From Eledone cirrhosa (lineage: Eukaryota; Mollusca; Cephalopoda; Octopoda; Eledonidae), in the NCBI GenBank assembly GCA_964016885.1, contig OZ024743.1, positions 185,791,827-185,855,826 on the forward strand: a DNA stretch of 64,000 bases, written 5' to 3'. Position 1 is the first letter of the stretch. Every line of letters begins with the position of its first letter. Shown here piece after piece: positions 1 to 11,812 of the stretch. Below the pieces are notes generated by a model. The model worked only from the letters and a program-made list of their open reading frames with translations. It was not told the origin of the DNA and did not search any database. A program made the position numbers and the translations under genes.

Positions 1-444
1 TCTACATACATATATATATAAATCTACATACATATATATATAAATCTACATACATATATATATATAAATCTACATACATATATATATATAAATCTACATA
101 CATATATATATATAAATCTACATACATATATATATATAAATCTACATACATATATATAAATCTACATACATATATATAAATCTACATACATATATATAAA
201 TCTACATACATATATATATATAAATCTACATACATATATATATATAAATCTACATACATATATATATAAATCTACATACATATATATATAAATCTACATA
301 CATATATATATATAAATCTACATACATATATATATATAAATCTACATACATATATATATATAAATCTACATACATATATATATATAAATCTACATACATA
401 TATATATATAAATCTACATACATATATATATATAAATCTACATA
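1..444. repeat. AT-rich satellite, left block
   Basis: Tandem array of a constant core (AAATCTACATACA) separated by (TA)n of variable length, so the period steps through about 20, 22, 24 and 26 bp. The same satellite resumes on the far side of LINE-A near 5.1 kb, so the LINE sits inside a once continuous array. Open frames across it encode only [12 protein letters not shown] repeats and are not genes. Confidence 0.95.
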
Positions 445-472
445 ACTTTGAATAACTTTGAATAACTTTGAA
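445..472 (-). repeat. LINE-A 3' terminal decamer repeat
   Basis: Three tandem copies of AACTTTGAAT on the plus strand (ATTCAAAGTT in element sense) form the very end of LINE-A, directly against satellite. Short 3' repeats in place of poly(A) are typical of CR1, L2 and related LINE clades, where the RT recognises its own RNA 3' end. Confidence 0.75.
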
Positions 473-503
473 ATGTTTTGGCCAGTATTGGCCCAGGCCA
501 TGT

Positions 504-3500
504 CTAACTTAATAGCACCACCTGGCGAAGTCTTTCAATCCAGGATTTGGGCACCATGGCCCATTCGAGAAGAGAATTACTGTTTGCGGAGACATATCCG
601 GGTGTGGGTGGTTTGTCCGGGATTACTTGGAGGAATTTGTCCAAAGACTTCTTGAATTTTGAGTGGTCAGTTTCTCTTTTGACGTGTCCTGGTGTGATGT
701 TGAAGAGAGCAGGGCCGATTGAGGTGAAATAATTGTGCCGTATTGTTGTTATGAGTTGCGATTTAGATTTTTGAATGGGACGGATAGCACGGGGCCCAAG
801 CCTTGGGTGTATCTTGAAGGCGATGCAAACATCATTTGGGCAGTGATGATGGAACATTTTCCACATCATGCAGATAATATAACGCTCACGGCGACGTTGG
901 AGTGAGTAAAGTTTCAGGTTTTCCAATCGACCCCAGTAGTCAAGGTCTGACATGCCATCTATCTTTTTCGTGATTGCCCTTTGAGGAGCTTCAAGTTTCA
1001 TGATACTTTGTTTCGTGTGGGGAGACCACAGTGGACAACAGTATTCAAGGTGTGGTCGGGCGAAAGTAGAGAAGAGAAGGATAATGGTGCGGGAATCTCT
1101 CGACTGGAAGGTTCTGAGGATCCAGGAACACATTCTGCGGGCCATGTCAACTTTGCTGCTTATATGCGTGGTCCAGCTTATGTTGCTGTCCACGGTTACT
1201 CCCAAGTCTCTGATGTTGTTAGATGCCACGAGAGTTTCCCCGGAGGGAAGGGAGTACGGGAGTTTCAGAGCATCCTCTTTTCCAAAGTGGATCAGTTCGA
1301 ATTTGTCCTCGTTCAGTAACATGTTGTTCTTTTCTGCCCATTGGGTAACAGCCAGTAGGTCTGACTGAAGGCTTATCCGGTCATCCACGCCATTGATGAC
1401 CTTTTGGAGCTTGGAATCATCAGCGAAAATTTTAATGTTGCTGTGTTTGATGATGTCAGTGATGTCATTAATATAGATGATGAAGAGAAGTGGGCCCAAC
1501 ACAGTGCCTTGTGGGACTCCACTACTGACTTTGGCTGGGCTTGATTTGACTCCCTCAACTACAACATGTTGGGTTCTGTTTGACAGGAAGCTCTTGATCC
1601 ACTGCAGCAGCTTTCCAGTGACACCAATATTGGACAGCTTTCTCAGTAGAATGTTATGATCAACCCTGTCAAAGGCCTTGCTGAAATCAAGGTAGATAAC
1701 ATCAGTGTTGGAACCCTCTCCCAAGGCTCTCAAAATGTCATCAAAGTGATGCAGTAGTTGCGTCAGGCAATCCCTTCCATTACGGAATCCATGCTGGTTG
1801 GAGTTCAGCATATTGTTACTCTCAAGGAAGTGGGTCATTCGCGATCTCACCACTCGCTCAAATACCTTAATGATATGAGAGGTGAGTGAGATTGGACGGT
1901 AATTCACGGCAAGGGATTTGTTTCCCTTTTTGAAAACTGGGACAACAGACTGGGATAGAAGGTTTTCTGGCACATATCCAGCATCCAGTGAGTTCCGCCA
2001 CAGATTGGCAAGAGGAGAAGCAAGTTGGTGTTGACACGCCTTCAGGACACAAGCAGGGAACCTATCGGGACCTACTGCTGAATTATGCTTGATTTCCTTT
2101 ATTGCCGCCAAGACATCAGGGGCGCCAAACGTTATGTCCGATAAGGTGTAATGGGGAGTAACATCGCCGATACAGCCCAGATCGGCCATATCAGGATTGC
2201 TGAAAACAGAGCAGTATTGTTTCTGCAGTATCTCACCCATGGTTTTAGCATTGTCTTGAAGAGTGCCATTTTCATCAATTAGAGGGCCAACAGTAGAGCC
2301 AGTGATTTTGTGTTTTTTTGCAAATGAAAAGAACACTTTGGGATTGAGTTTGATCTTCTCAATGGCCCAGGCCTCTTCAGCTCTTCTCTGATTGTTGATG
2401 AGGGACATTATGTTGTTTTGGAGGTTATGTTTTTTAATCTCTAGTGATGAAATGGCAGTCAAGTTGATGTGTTGCTGCTGACAGTATTTCAGCTTGTTGA
2501 TTTTTTTGTTCGTTCTCTTAATTTTTCTGATGAGCGTTTTTCTATTTCTAGGGATTCTGCTCTTAGATTTGTTTATAGTTCTTAATGGGGTGTGTTTAGC
2601 ACATATGTTTGTAACAGTGTCCACAAATGTCTGCCAGGACTTTTTGATGTTAGTGGGTGTATGAGTGTGCGTGAAGGACCAGTCGACATGTGCAAGATCA
2701 TGACTGATCGCTTCCCAGTTTGCATTGTGGAAATCCATAGCGTCAAACGGATGGACAGGAGAGATGACATTGGGTTTGTATATTGGACGGTGGAATCTCA
2801 GATCACAGAGAACCATGTCATGATCAGAGAGTAGAGTTTTCTCCACTGCAATATTGTGGATATTGTCAGTGTGATTGCTGAAAATTAAGTCTAGGACGTT
2901 TTTGTGGCACCTCGTTGGTTCGAGCACTAGTTGGGATAGGAAGAAATCATCCATGAAGTCAAGAAGTGATTCCACAGCTTCCCTGTCAGAGGTTGAGGCA
3001 GAAGAACCTGGTGGCAGGGTGTTTGTGGACCAGTCAACTCCGGGGAGGTTGAAGTCCCCCATCATTAAGATGTTGTCAGGGTGACACTCTTGGATGAAAC
3101 ACTTTATGCTGTTGAGGCATTCCTTGAAGCATGGTACAGGCGTTTGGGGTGGCCTATAGAGCCCAACTACTAATAGGTTGTTGGTTTGACTGAATACAGT
3201 GACTGCCTCACAGTATCCATTAGTGAATATGTTCATAGCCTCTGTTGAGAAAGAATTATGGACATAAATGGCAGTTCCGCCCTTTCTTCTGCCAGCGCGA
3301 TCAGCACGGATGGCTTTGAAATTTTTCACTTTCACCTCGGCTTCCAAGTGGAGGTTACTGAGATGGGTTTCAGTGAGGACGAAGAAAGGGATGTGGTTTG
3401 GATGGACATCAATCCAGTCCTCCAGGAATTTGATCTTCCATTTTTGAGTATTGGTGGAAGGGCTGATGCCTTGGGCGTTAAGCAAAAATGTAGAGGCGAG

Positions 3501-3560
3501 AGTGGATGGTTTTAATTGTTTTGGTGTGTTGTTAATTTGTTTGTTTGTTAATGGCAGCAA
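504..3560 (-). CDS. LINE-A ORF2: endonuclease-reverse transcriptase
   Basis: About 1018 codons without a stop. Numbering from the first codon of the reported frame: an AP-type endonuclease at about 25-260 with NAQG (28-31), LTETHL (62-67), GDFNLPGVDW (168-177) and SDHDMV (245-250); an RT domain at about 490-770 with NYRPISLT, NQHGF, YLDFSKAFDRVDH, GVPQGTVLGP and the catalytic FADD near 712-715; then a C-terminal thumb and connection region. All motifs needed for target-primed reverse transcription are visible. The first codon is TTG and the first in-frame ATG is M109, inside the endonuclease, so normal AUG initiation is not apparent. The frame stays open upstream into ORF1. It overlaps the ORF1 stop by 13 nt or more in the -1 register. 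Confidence 0.9.
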   Translation of the reverse strand: MLPLTNKQINNTPKQLKPSTLASTFLLNAQGISPSTNTQKWKIKFLEDWIDVHPNHIPFFVLTETHLSNLHLEAEVKVKNFKAIRADRAGRRKGGTAIYVHNSFSTEAMNIFTNGYCEAVTVFSQTNNLLVVGLYRPPQTPVPCFKECLNSIKCFIQECHPDNILMMGDFNLPGVDWSTNTLPPGSSASTSDREAVESLLDFMDDFFLSQLVLEPTRCHKNVLDLIFSNHTDNIHNIAVEKTLLSDHDMVLCDLRFHRPIYKPNVISPVHPFDAMDFHNANWEAISHDLAHVDWSFTHTHTPTNIKKSWQTFVDTVTNICAKHTPLRTINKSKSRIPRNRKTLIRKIKRTNKKINKLKYCQQQHINLTAISSLEIKKHNLQNNIMSLINNQRRAEEAWAIEKIKLNPKVFFSFAKKHKITGSTVGPLIDENGTLQDNAKTMGEILQKQYCSVFSNPDMADLGCIGDVTPHYTLSDITFGAPDVLAAIKEIKHNSAVGPDRFPACVLKACQHQLASPLANLWRNSLDAGYVPENLLSQSVVPVFKKGNKSLAVNYRPISLTSHIIKVFERVVRSRMTHFLESNNMLNSNQHGFRNGRDCLTQLLHHFDDILRALGEGSNTDVIYLDFSKAFDRVDHNILLRKLSNIGVTGKLLQWIKSFLSNRTQHVVVEGVKSSPAKVSSGVPQGTVLGPLLFIIYINDITDIIKHSNIKIFADDSKLQKVINGVDDRISLQSDLLAVTQWAEKNNMLLNEDKFELIHFGKEDALKLPYSLPSGETLVASNNIRDLGVTVDSNISWTTHISSKVDMARRMCSWILRTFQSRDSRTIILLFSTFARPHLEYCCPLWSPHTKQSIMKLEAPQRAITKKIDGMSDLDYWGRLENLKLYSLQRRRERYIICMMWKMFHHHCPNDVCIAFKIHPRLGPRAIRPIQKSKSQLITTIRHNYFTSIGPALFNITPGHVKRETDHSKFKKSLDKFLQVIPDKPPTPGYVSANSNSLLEWAMVPKSWIERLRQVVLLS

Positions 3561-3616
3561 TGGGAGTTTGTGCAGTGGGGTGATAGTGGAGGGTGGTGCT
3601 GGGTGATAGCTCGAAT

Positions 3617-3623
3617 GTTTTTT
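3617..3623 (-). promoter_or_regulatory. Candidate -1 ribosomal frameshift heptamer, ORF1 to ORF2
   Basis: Minus strand reads A AAA AAC in the ORF1 zero frame (GAA AAA AAC, residues E-K-N), about 70 nt before the ORF1 stop. This matches the X XXY YYZ rule for eukaryotic -1 frameshifting. The -1 frame is open from here into ORF2, which has no nearby AUG. The next 60 nt are C-rich and G-poor, and I see no strong downstream hairpin, which weakens the case. Confidence 0.5.
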
Positions 3624-4339
3624 TCCAGTTCTTTTGCCAGATTCATTATGGCTAAAAAAGAGGAAGAAGTTTCCTGTTTAGAAGACTGTTGGTGACTGTG
3701 GTAGTGGTTATTTTTATGTAGGTTATGGTTTTTGTTTTTGCTTTTATTTTTAATTTTATTTTCATTTATCCGACGGGTCCCCGGGAGATGGGTAAAGGGA
3801 CAATCCCGGTCTAAACACAATCTGTCTCGCAGGGAAAAACGGCAGATTTGTGGATTCCTTGTTTGAGTTATTGGTGGTTGTGTTGGTGTTAAATTAGAGT
3901 ATGTATTATGGTGGTGGCTGTTTGTGGGGATAGATCGTTTTGTCCTAGGTAAATGGGTGAATTTGCAGCCACTATCCGTACATATTCTATAGCGTAGAGA
4001 GTAGCGGCAAATGATGGGGTTTCGAGTGGGTGGGTATGTGGGTGTGGGTGTTGTGAGAGGTGTAGATGATTGTTTGGGTAGGATTTGACGACCTTTGTGG
4101 ACTGTGGGAGGGAGAGTTCTTGTTCTGGTATTAGAAGGTAAATTCCTTGACATAGCAGTAGACAAAAATGTTGTAGTAGTAGTAGTAGTAGTAGGCAGAG
4201 ATGTTGGCAGTGGTGATGATTGGACTGCTGGGCCAGAGAAAGGATGTGGCGTTTCATGCTGTGAGACAGAGGCTACTGGGGGGTCAATAGTTTCATTTAG
4301 TAGATCGGCCATTGTTGATGAATCAAGGAGTGGTTCACA

Positions 4340-4470
4340 CTGTTGTTGTCGTTGTTGTTGTTGCTGTTGTTGATGTTGCTGTTGTAGCTGTTGTTGTTGT
4401 AGCTGTTGTTGTTGTAGCTGTTGTTGTTGTTGCTGTTGTAGCTGCTGTTGTTGTTGCTGCTGCTGCTGGA
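4340..4470 (-). repeat. CAG/CAA repeat encoding polyglutamine in LINE-A ORF1
   Basis: Imperfect trinucleotide array (CAG, CAA, occasional CTA and CAT) encoding a glutamine-rich run in the ORF1 frame. It lies between the predicted helix and the CCCH fingers. The opposite strand gives valine-rich open frames, which are shadows. Confidence 0.85.
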
Positions 4471-4727
4471 CAGCATTCGAAGAGAAAACACACCGTAGTT
4501 TATCCAAATGTTTATTGATTAATTTAAAAGCAATTTCGATTTGCTTTAATTTATTTTGAATCTGTTGTTCAGATTTTTCAAAAATTGAACTGTACGTTTA
4601 GCAATGTCGTTCAGAGATGAAGCATCTATATTTTCTGTTTGGGAAAGGCAATGCCATGTGTTTATTAGAATGTCGATTTCATTATCAGACCAGTTCTGTT
4701 TGGATTTTTGCTGGTTAGCCATTCTAG

Positions 4728-5118
4728 TTTTGAGTGTGTGTGTGTTTTAGTTAAGTATTTCAATATATATATATTTTTTTTTTAAATTTATTTTTGATTT
4801 ATTTTTGTTTTTTTGTTTTTCTTGTGTGTGAGTGAGAAGCGTATATATATAAATATGAGTATATATATATATATATATATGTATATTCTGGTTATTTGAA
4901 ATTAATTAAGTTAATGAAAAGACGAAAGTATATAATAATAATTTGTAGTTAAAGGAAAATGTACTCACAAGTTCGTGTGTGTGTGTTTTAGTTAAGTATA
5001 TCAATATATATATATTTTTTTTTAAATTTATTTTTGATTTATTTTTGTTTTTTGTTTTTCTTGTGTGTGAGTGAGAAGCGTATATATATAAATATGAGTA
5101 TATATATATATATATCAT
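4728..5118 (-). repeat. Duplicated 5' block upstream of LINE-A ORF1
   Basis: Two copies of a block of about 140 bp start near 4728 and 4969, spaced about 241 bp. Each has a (GT)n stretch, TTTAGTTAAGTAT, an A/T homopolymer region and GTGAGTGAGAAGCG. About 80 bp of unique sequence lies between them. Tandem 5'UTR monomers with promoter activity occur in some LINEs; a promoter role here is inference. Confidence 0.55.
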
Positions 5119-6184
5119 ACATATATCATACATATATATATATAAATCTACATACATATATATATATATATATATAAACCTACATACATATATATATATA
5201 AACCTACATACATATATATATATAAACCTACATACATATATATATATAAACCTACATACATATATATATAAATCTACATATATATATATATAAATCTACA
5301 TACATATATATATATATAAATCTACATACATATATATATAAATCTACATACATATATATATAAATCTACATACATATATATATAAATCTACATACATATA
5401 TATATAAATCTACATACATATATAAATCTACATACATATATATATAAATCTACATACATATATATATAAATCTACATACATATATATATAAATCTACATA
5501 CATATATATATATATAAATCTACATACATATATATATATAAATCTACATACATATATATATATATAAATCTACATACATATATATATATATAAATCTACA
5601 TACATATATATATATATAAATCTACATACATATATATATATATAAATCTACATACATATATATATATATAAATCTACATACATATATATATATAAATCTA
5701 CATACATATATATATATAAATCTACATACATATATATATAAATCTACATACATATATATATAAATCTACATACATATATATATATAAATCTACATACATA
5801 TATATATATAAATCTACATATATATATATAAATCTACATATATATATATAAATCTACATACATATATATATATAAATCTACATACATATATATATAAATC
5901 TACATACATATATATATAAATCTACATACATATATATATAAATCTACATACATATATATATATAAATCTACATACATATATATATATAAATCTACATACA
6001 TATATATATATAAATCTACATACATATATATATATAAATCTACATACATATATATATATAAATCTACATACATATATATATATAAATCTACATACATATA
6101 TATATATAAATCTACATACATATATATATATAAATCTACATACATATATATATATAAATCTACATACATATATATATATAAATC

Positions 6185-6217
<33 letters not shown>

Positions 6218-9200
6218 GAATCTACATACATATATATATAAATCTACATACATATATATATAAATCTACATACATATATATATATATATATAAATCTACA
6301 TACATATATATATAAATCTACATACATACATATATATATAAATCTACATACATACATACATACATATATAAATATGCATATATATAAATCTACATACATT
6401 CACTTTTCTCCAATTTCTCACTCACTTCCTACCTCGAGATTTCCCATCTGCATTGTTGTGGCTTTCCAAACTACATATATATATATATATAAATCTACAT
6501 AATATACATATATATAAATCTACATACATATATATATATATATATAAATCTACATACATATATATATATATATATATAAATCTACATACATATATATATA
6601 TATATATATAAATCTACATACATATATATATATATATATATAAATCTACATACATATATATATATATAAATCTACATACATATATATATATATAAATCTA
6701 CATACATATATATATATATATAAATCTACATACATATATATATATATATATAAATCTACATACATATATATATATAAATCTACATACATATATATATAAA
6801 TCTACATACATATATATATATAAACCTACATATATATAAACCTACATACATATATATATAAATCTACATACATATATATATAAATCTACATACATATATA
6901 TATAAATCTACATACATATATATATAAATCTACATACATATATATATAAATCTACATACATATATATATAAATCTACATACATATATATATAAATCTACA
7001 TACATATATATATAAATCTACATACATATATATATAAATCTACATACATATATATATAAATCTACATACATATATATATAAATCTACATACATATATATA
7101 TAAATCTACATACATATATATATAAATCTACATACATATATATATATAAATCTACATACATATATATATATAAATCTACATACATATATATATATAAATC
7201 TACATACATATATATATATAAATCTACATACATATATATATATAAATCTACATACATATATATATATATAAATCTACATACATATATATATATATAAATC
7301 TACATACATATATATATATAAATCTACATACATATATATATATATATAAACCTACATATATATATATAAATCTACATACATATATATATATAAACCTACA
7401 TACATATATATATAAATCTACATACATATATATATATAAATCTACATACATATATATATATAAATCTACATACATATATATATATAAATCTACATACATA
7501 TATATATATAAATCTACATACATATATATATATAAATCTACATACATATATATATAAATCTACATACATATATATATAAATCTACATACATATATATATA
7601 AATCTACATACATATATATATAAATCTACATACATATATATATAAATCTACATACATATATATATAAATCTACATACATATATATATAAATCTACATACA
7701 TATATATATATAAATCTACATACATATATATATATAAATCTACATACATATATATATATAAATCTACATACATATATATATATAAATCTACATACATATA
7801 TATATAAATCTACATACATATATATATATAAACCTACATATATATAAACCTACATATATATAAACCTACATACATATATATAAACCTACATACATATATA
7901 TATAAATCTACATACATATATATATAAATCTACATACATATATATATAAATCTACATACATATATATATAAATCTACATACATATATATATAAATCTACA
8001 TACATATATATATAAATCTACATACATATATATATAAATCTACATACATATATATATAAATCTACATACATATATATATATAAATCTACATACATATATA
8101 TAAATCTACATATATATATATAAATCTACATACATATATATATAAATCTACATACATATATATATAAATCTACATACATATATATATAAATCTACATACA
8201 TATATATATAAATCTACATACATATATATATAAATCTACATACATATATATATATAAATCTACATACATATATATATATAAATCTACATACATATATATA
8301 TATAAATCTACATACATATATATATATAAATCTACATACATATATATATATAAATCTACATACATATATATATATAAATCTACATATATATATATAAATC
8401 TACATACATATATATAAACCTACATACATATATATATATATAAATCTACATACATATATATATATAAATCTACATACATATATATATAAATCTACATACA
8501 TATATATATAAATCTACATACATATATATATAAATCTACATACATATATATATAAATCTACATACATATATATATAAATCTACATACATATATATATAAA
8601 TCTACATACATATATATATAAATCTACATACATATATATATAAATCTACATACATATATATATAAATCTACATACATATATATATAAATCTACATACATA
8701 TATATATATAAATCTACATACATATATATATATAAATCTACATACATATATATATATAAATCTACATACATATATATATAAATCTACATACATATATATA
8801 TAAATCTACATACATATATATATAAATCTACATACATATATATATAAATCTACATACATATATATATATAAATCTACATACATATATATATATAAATCTA
8901 CATAAATATATATATATAAATCTACATACATATATATATATAAATCTACATACATATATATATATAAATCTACATACATATATATATATAAATCTACATA
9001 CATATATATATATAAATCTACATACATATATATATATAAATCTACATACATATATATATATAAATCTACATACATATATATATATAAATCTACATACATA
9101 TATATATATAAATCTACATATATATATATAAATCTACATACATATATATAAACCTACATACATATATATATATATAAATCTACATACATATATATATATA

Positions 9201-11606
9201 AATCTACATACATATATATATAAATCTACATACATATATATATAAATCTACATACATATATATATAAATCTACATACATATATATATAAATCTACATACA
9301 TATATATATAAATCTACATACATATATATATAAATCTACATACATATATATATAAATCTACATACATATATATATAAATCTACATACATATATATATAAA
9401 TCTACATACATATATATATAAATCTACATACATATATATATAAATCTACATACATATATATATAAATCTACATACATATATATATAAATCTACATACATA
9501 TATATATAAATCTACATACATATATATATAAATCTACATACATATATATATAAATCTACATACATATATATATAAATCTACATACATATATATATATATA
9601 AATCTACATATATATATATAAATCTACATACATATATATAAACCTACATACATATATATATATATAAATCTACATACATATATATATATATAAATCTACA
9701 TACATATATATATATATAAATCTACATACATATATATATATAAATCTACATACATATATATATAAATCTACATACATATATATATAAATCTACATACATA
9801 TATATATAAATCTACATACATATATATATAAATCTACATACATATATATATAAATCTACATACATATATATATAAATCTACATACATATATATATAAATC
9901 TACATACATATATATATAAATCTACATACATATATATATAAATCTACATACATATATATATAAATCTACATACATATATATATAAATCTACATACATATA
10001 TATATAAATCTACATACATATATATATAAATCTACATACATATATATATAAATCTACATACATATATATATAAATCTACATACATATATATATAAATCTA
10101 CATACATATATATATAAATCTACATACATATATATATAAATCTACATACATATATATATAAATCTACATACATATATATATAAATCTACATACATATATA
10201 TATATAAATCTACATACATATATATATATAAATGTACATACATATATATATATAAATCTACATACATATATATATAAATCTACATACATATATATATATA
10301 AATCTACATACATATATATATATATATAAATCTACATACATATATATATATAAATCTACATACATATATATATATAAATCTACATACATATATATATATA
10401 AATCTACATACATATATATATAATAAATCTACATACATATATATATATAAATCTACATACATATATATATATATAAATCTACATACATATATATATATAT
10501 AAATCTACATACATATATATATATATAAATCTACATACATATATATATATAAATCTACATACATATATATATATAAATCTACATACATATATATATATAA
10601 ATCTACATACATATATATATATAAATCTACATACATATATATATATATAAATCTACATACATATATATATATAAATCTACATACATATATATATATAAAT
10701 CTACATACATATATATATATAAATCTACATACATATATATATATATATAAATCTACATACATATATATATATATATATATAAATCTACATACATATATAT
10801 ATAAATCTACATACATATATATATAAATCTACATACATATATATATATATATATATATAAATCTACATACATATATATATAAATCTACATACATATATAT
10901 AAATCTACATACATATATATAAATCTACATACATATATATATATAAATCTACATACATATATATATATAAATCTACATACATATATATATATAAATCTAC
11001 ATACATATATATATATAAATCTACATACATATATATATAAATCTACATACATATATATATATAAATCTACATACATATATATATATATAAATCTACATAC
11101 ATATATATATATAAATCTACATACATATATATATAAATCTACATACATATATATATATAAATCTACATACATATATATATAAATCTACATACATATATAT
11201 ACATAAATCTACATACATATATATACATAAATCTACATACATATATATATATAAATCTACATACATATATATATATAAATCTACATACATATATATATAT
11301 AAATCTACATACATATATATATATAAATCTACATACATATATATATAAATCTACATACATATATATATAAATCTACATACATATATATATAAATCTACAT
11401 ACATATATATATATAAATGTACATACATATATATATATATAAATCTACATACATATATATATATAAATCTACATACATATATATATATAAATCTACATAC
11501 ATATATATATAAATCTACATACATATATATATAAATCTACATACATATATATATAAATCTACATACATATATATATAAATCTACATACATATATATATAA
11601 ATCTAC

Positions 11607-11645
<39 letters not shown>

Positions 11646-11652
11646 AATCTAC

Positions 11653-11691
<39 letters not shown>

Positions 11692-11698
11692 AATCTAC

Positions 11699-11746
<48 letters not shown>

Positions 11747-11747
11747 C

Positions 11748-11783
<36 letters not shown>

Positions 11784-11812
11784 TATATAAATCTACATAC
11801 ATACATACATAT
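5119..11812. repeat. AT-rich satellite, main block (about 6.7 kb)
   Basis: AAATCTACATACA cores spaced by (TA)n; local stretches are homogeneous at 22 or 24 bp. Variants such as AAACCTAC and cores lacking ACA occur in clusters. The 3' flank drifts into (CATA)n near 11.6-11.8 kb. A unique segment interrupts it at about 6398-6473. No gene is present; reading frames of up to 117 codons here are repeat translations. Confidence 0.95.
6398..6473. other. Non-satellite island inside the array
   Basis: About 75 bp of normal-complexity sequence (contains CTACCTCGAGATTTCCC and CATTGTTGTGGCTTTCC) flanked by satellite on both sides. No coding potential, transposon end or recognisable repeat was seen. It could be the remains of the original locus or of an insertion. 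Confidence 0.7.

Larger units (their letters stand above)
3548..4722 (-). pseudogene. LINE-A ORF1: Myb-like, polyQ and two CCCH zinc fingers (one frame break)
   Basis: ATG at 4722-4720 has a strong context (A at -3, G at +4). The first 58 codons begin with NWSDNEIDILINTW, which resembles a Myb/SANT-like domain, and stop at 4548-4546. A -1 register change near the T5 run at 4580-4584 joins this to a helical segment, a polyglutamine tract (about 4340-4470), and two CCCH motifs of spacing C-x8-C-x4-C-x3-H (CRYSLRYRIC... and CRFSLRDRLC...), followed by a Lys/Asn/His-rich tail and TAA at 3550-3548. CCCH fingers usually bind single-stranded RNA, so a role in coating the element RNA is likely by inference. 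The segment from 4507 down lacks an ATG until after the polyQ. The break may be an indel or a programmed shift. Confidence 0.7.
445..5118 (-). mobile_element. LINE-A: near-full-length non-LTR retrotransposon (CR1/Jockey-like)
   Basis: The element reads on the minus strand: a 5' region with two related blocks, ORF1 (4722 to 3548, one frame break), ORF2 (3560 to 504), about 30 nt of 3'UTR and a terminal repeat of three ATTCAAAGTT units abutting satellite. The apurinic-type endonuclease followed by RT in one ORF, and the short 3' repeat in place of poly(A), fit the CR1/Jockey group. Both sides are the same satellite, which hides any target-site duplication. The exact 5' end is uncertain. Intact ORF2 suggests a fairly recent insertion. 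Confidence 0.85.

Noticed and set aside
3548..4373. Valine- and cysteine-rich plus-strand frames around 4095-4518
   Set aside because: Antisense of the CAG/CAA tract in LINE-A ORF1.
250..11360. Many minus-strand open frames of 60-117 codons reading MYVDLYIY repeats
   Set aside because: They are translations of the satellite; unit lengths of 24 bp happen to keep the frame open. No start context, composition or domain supports a protein.
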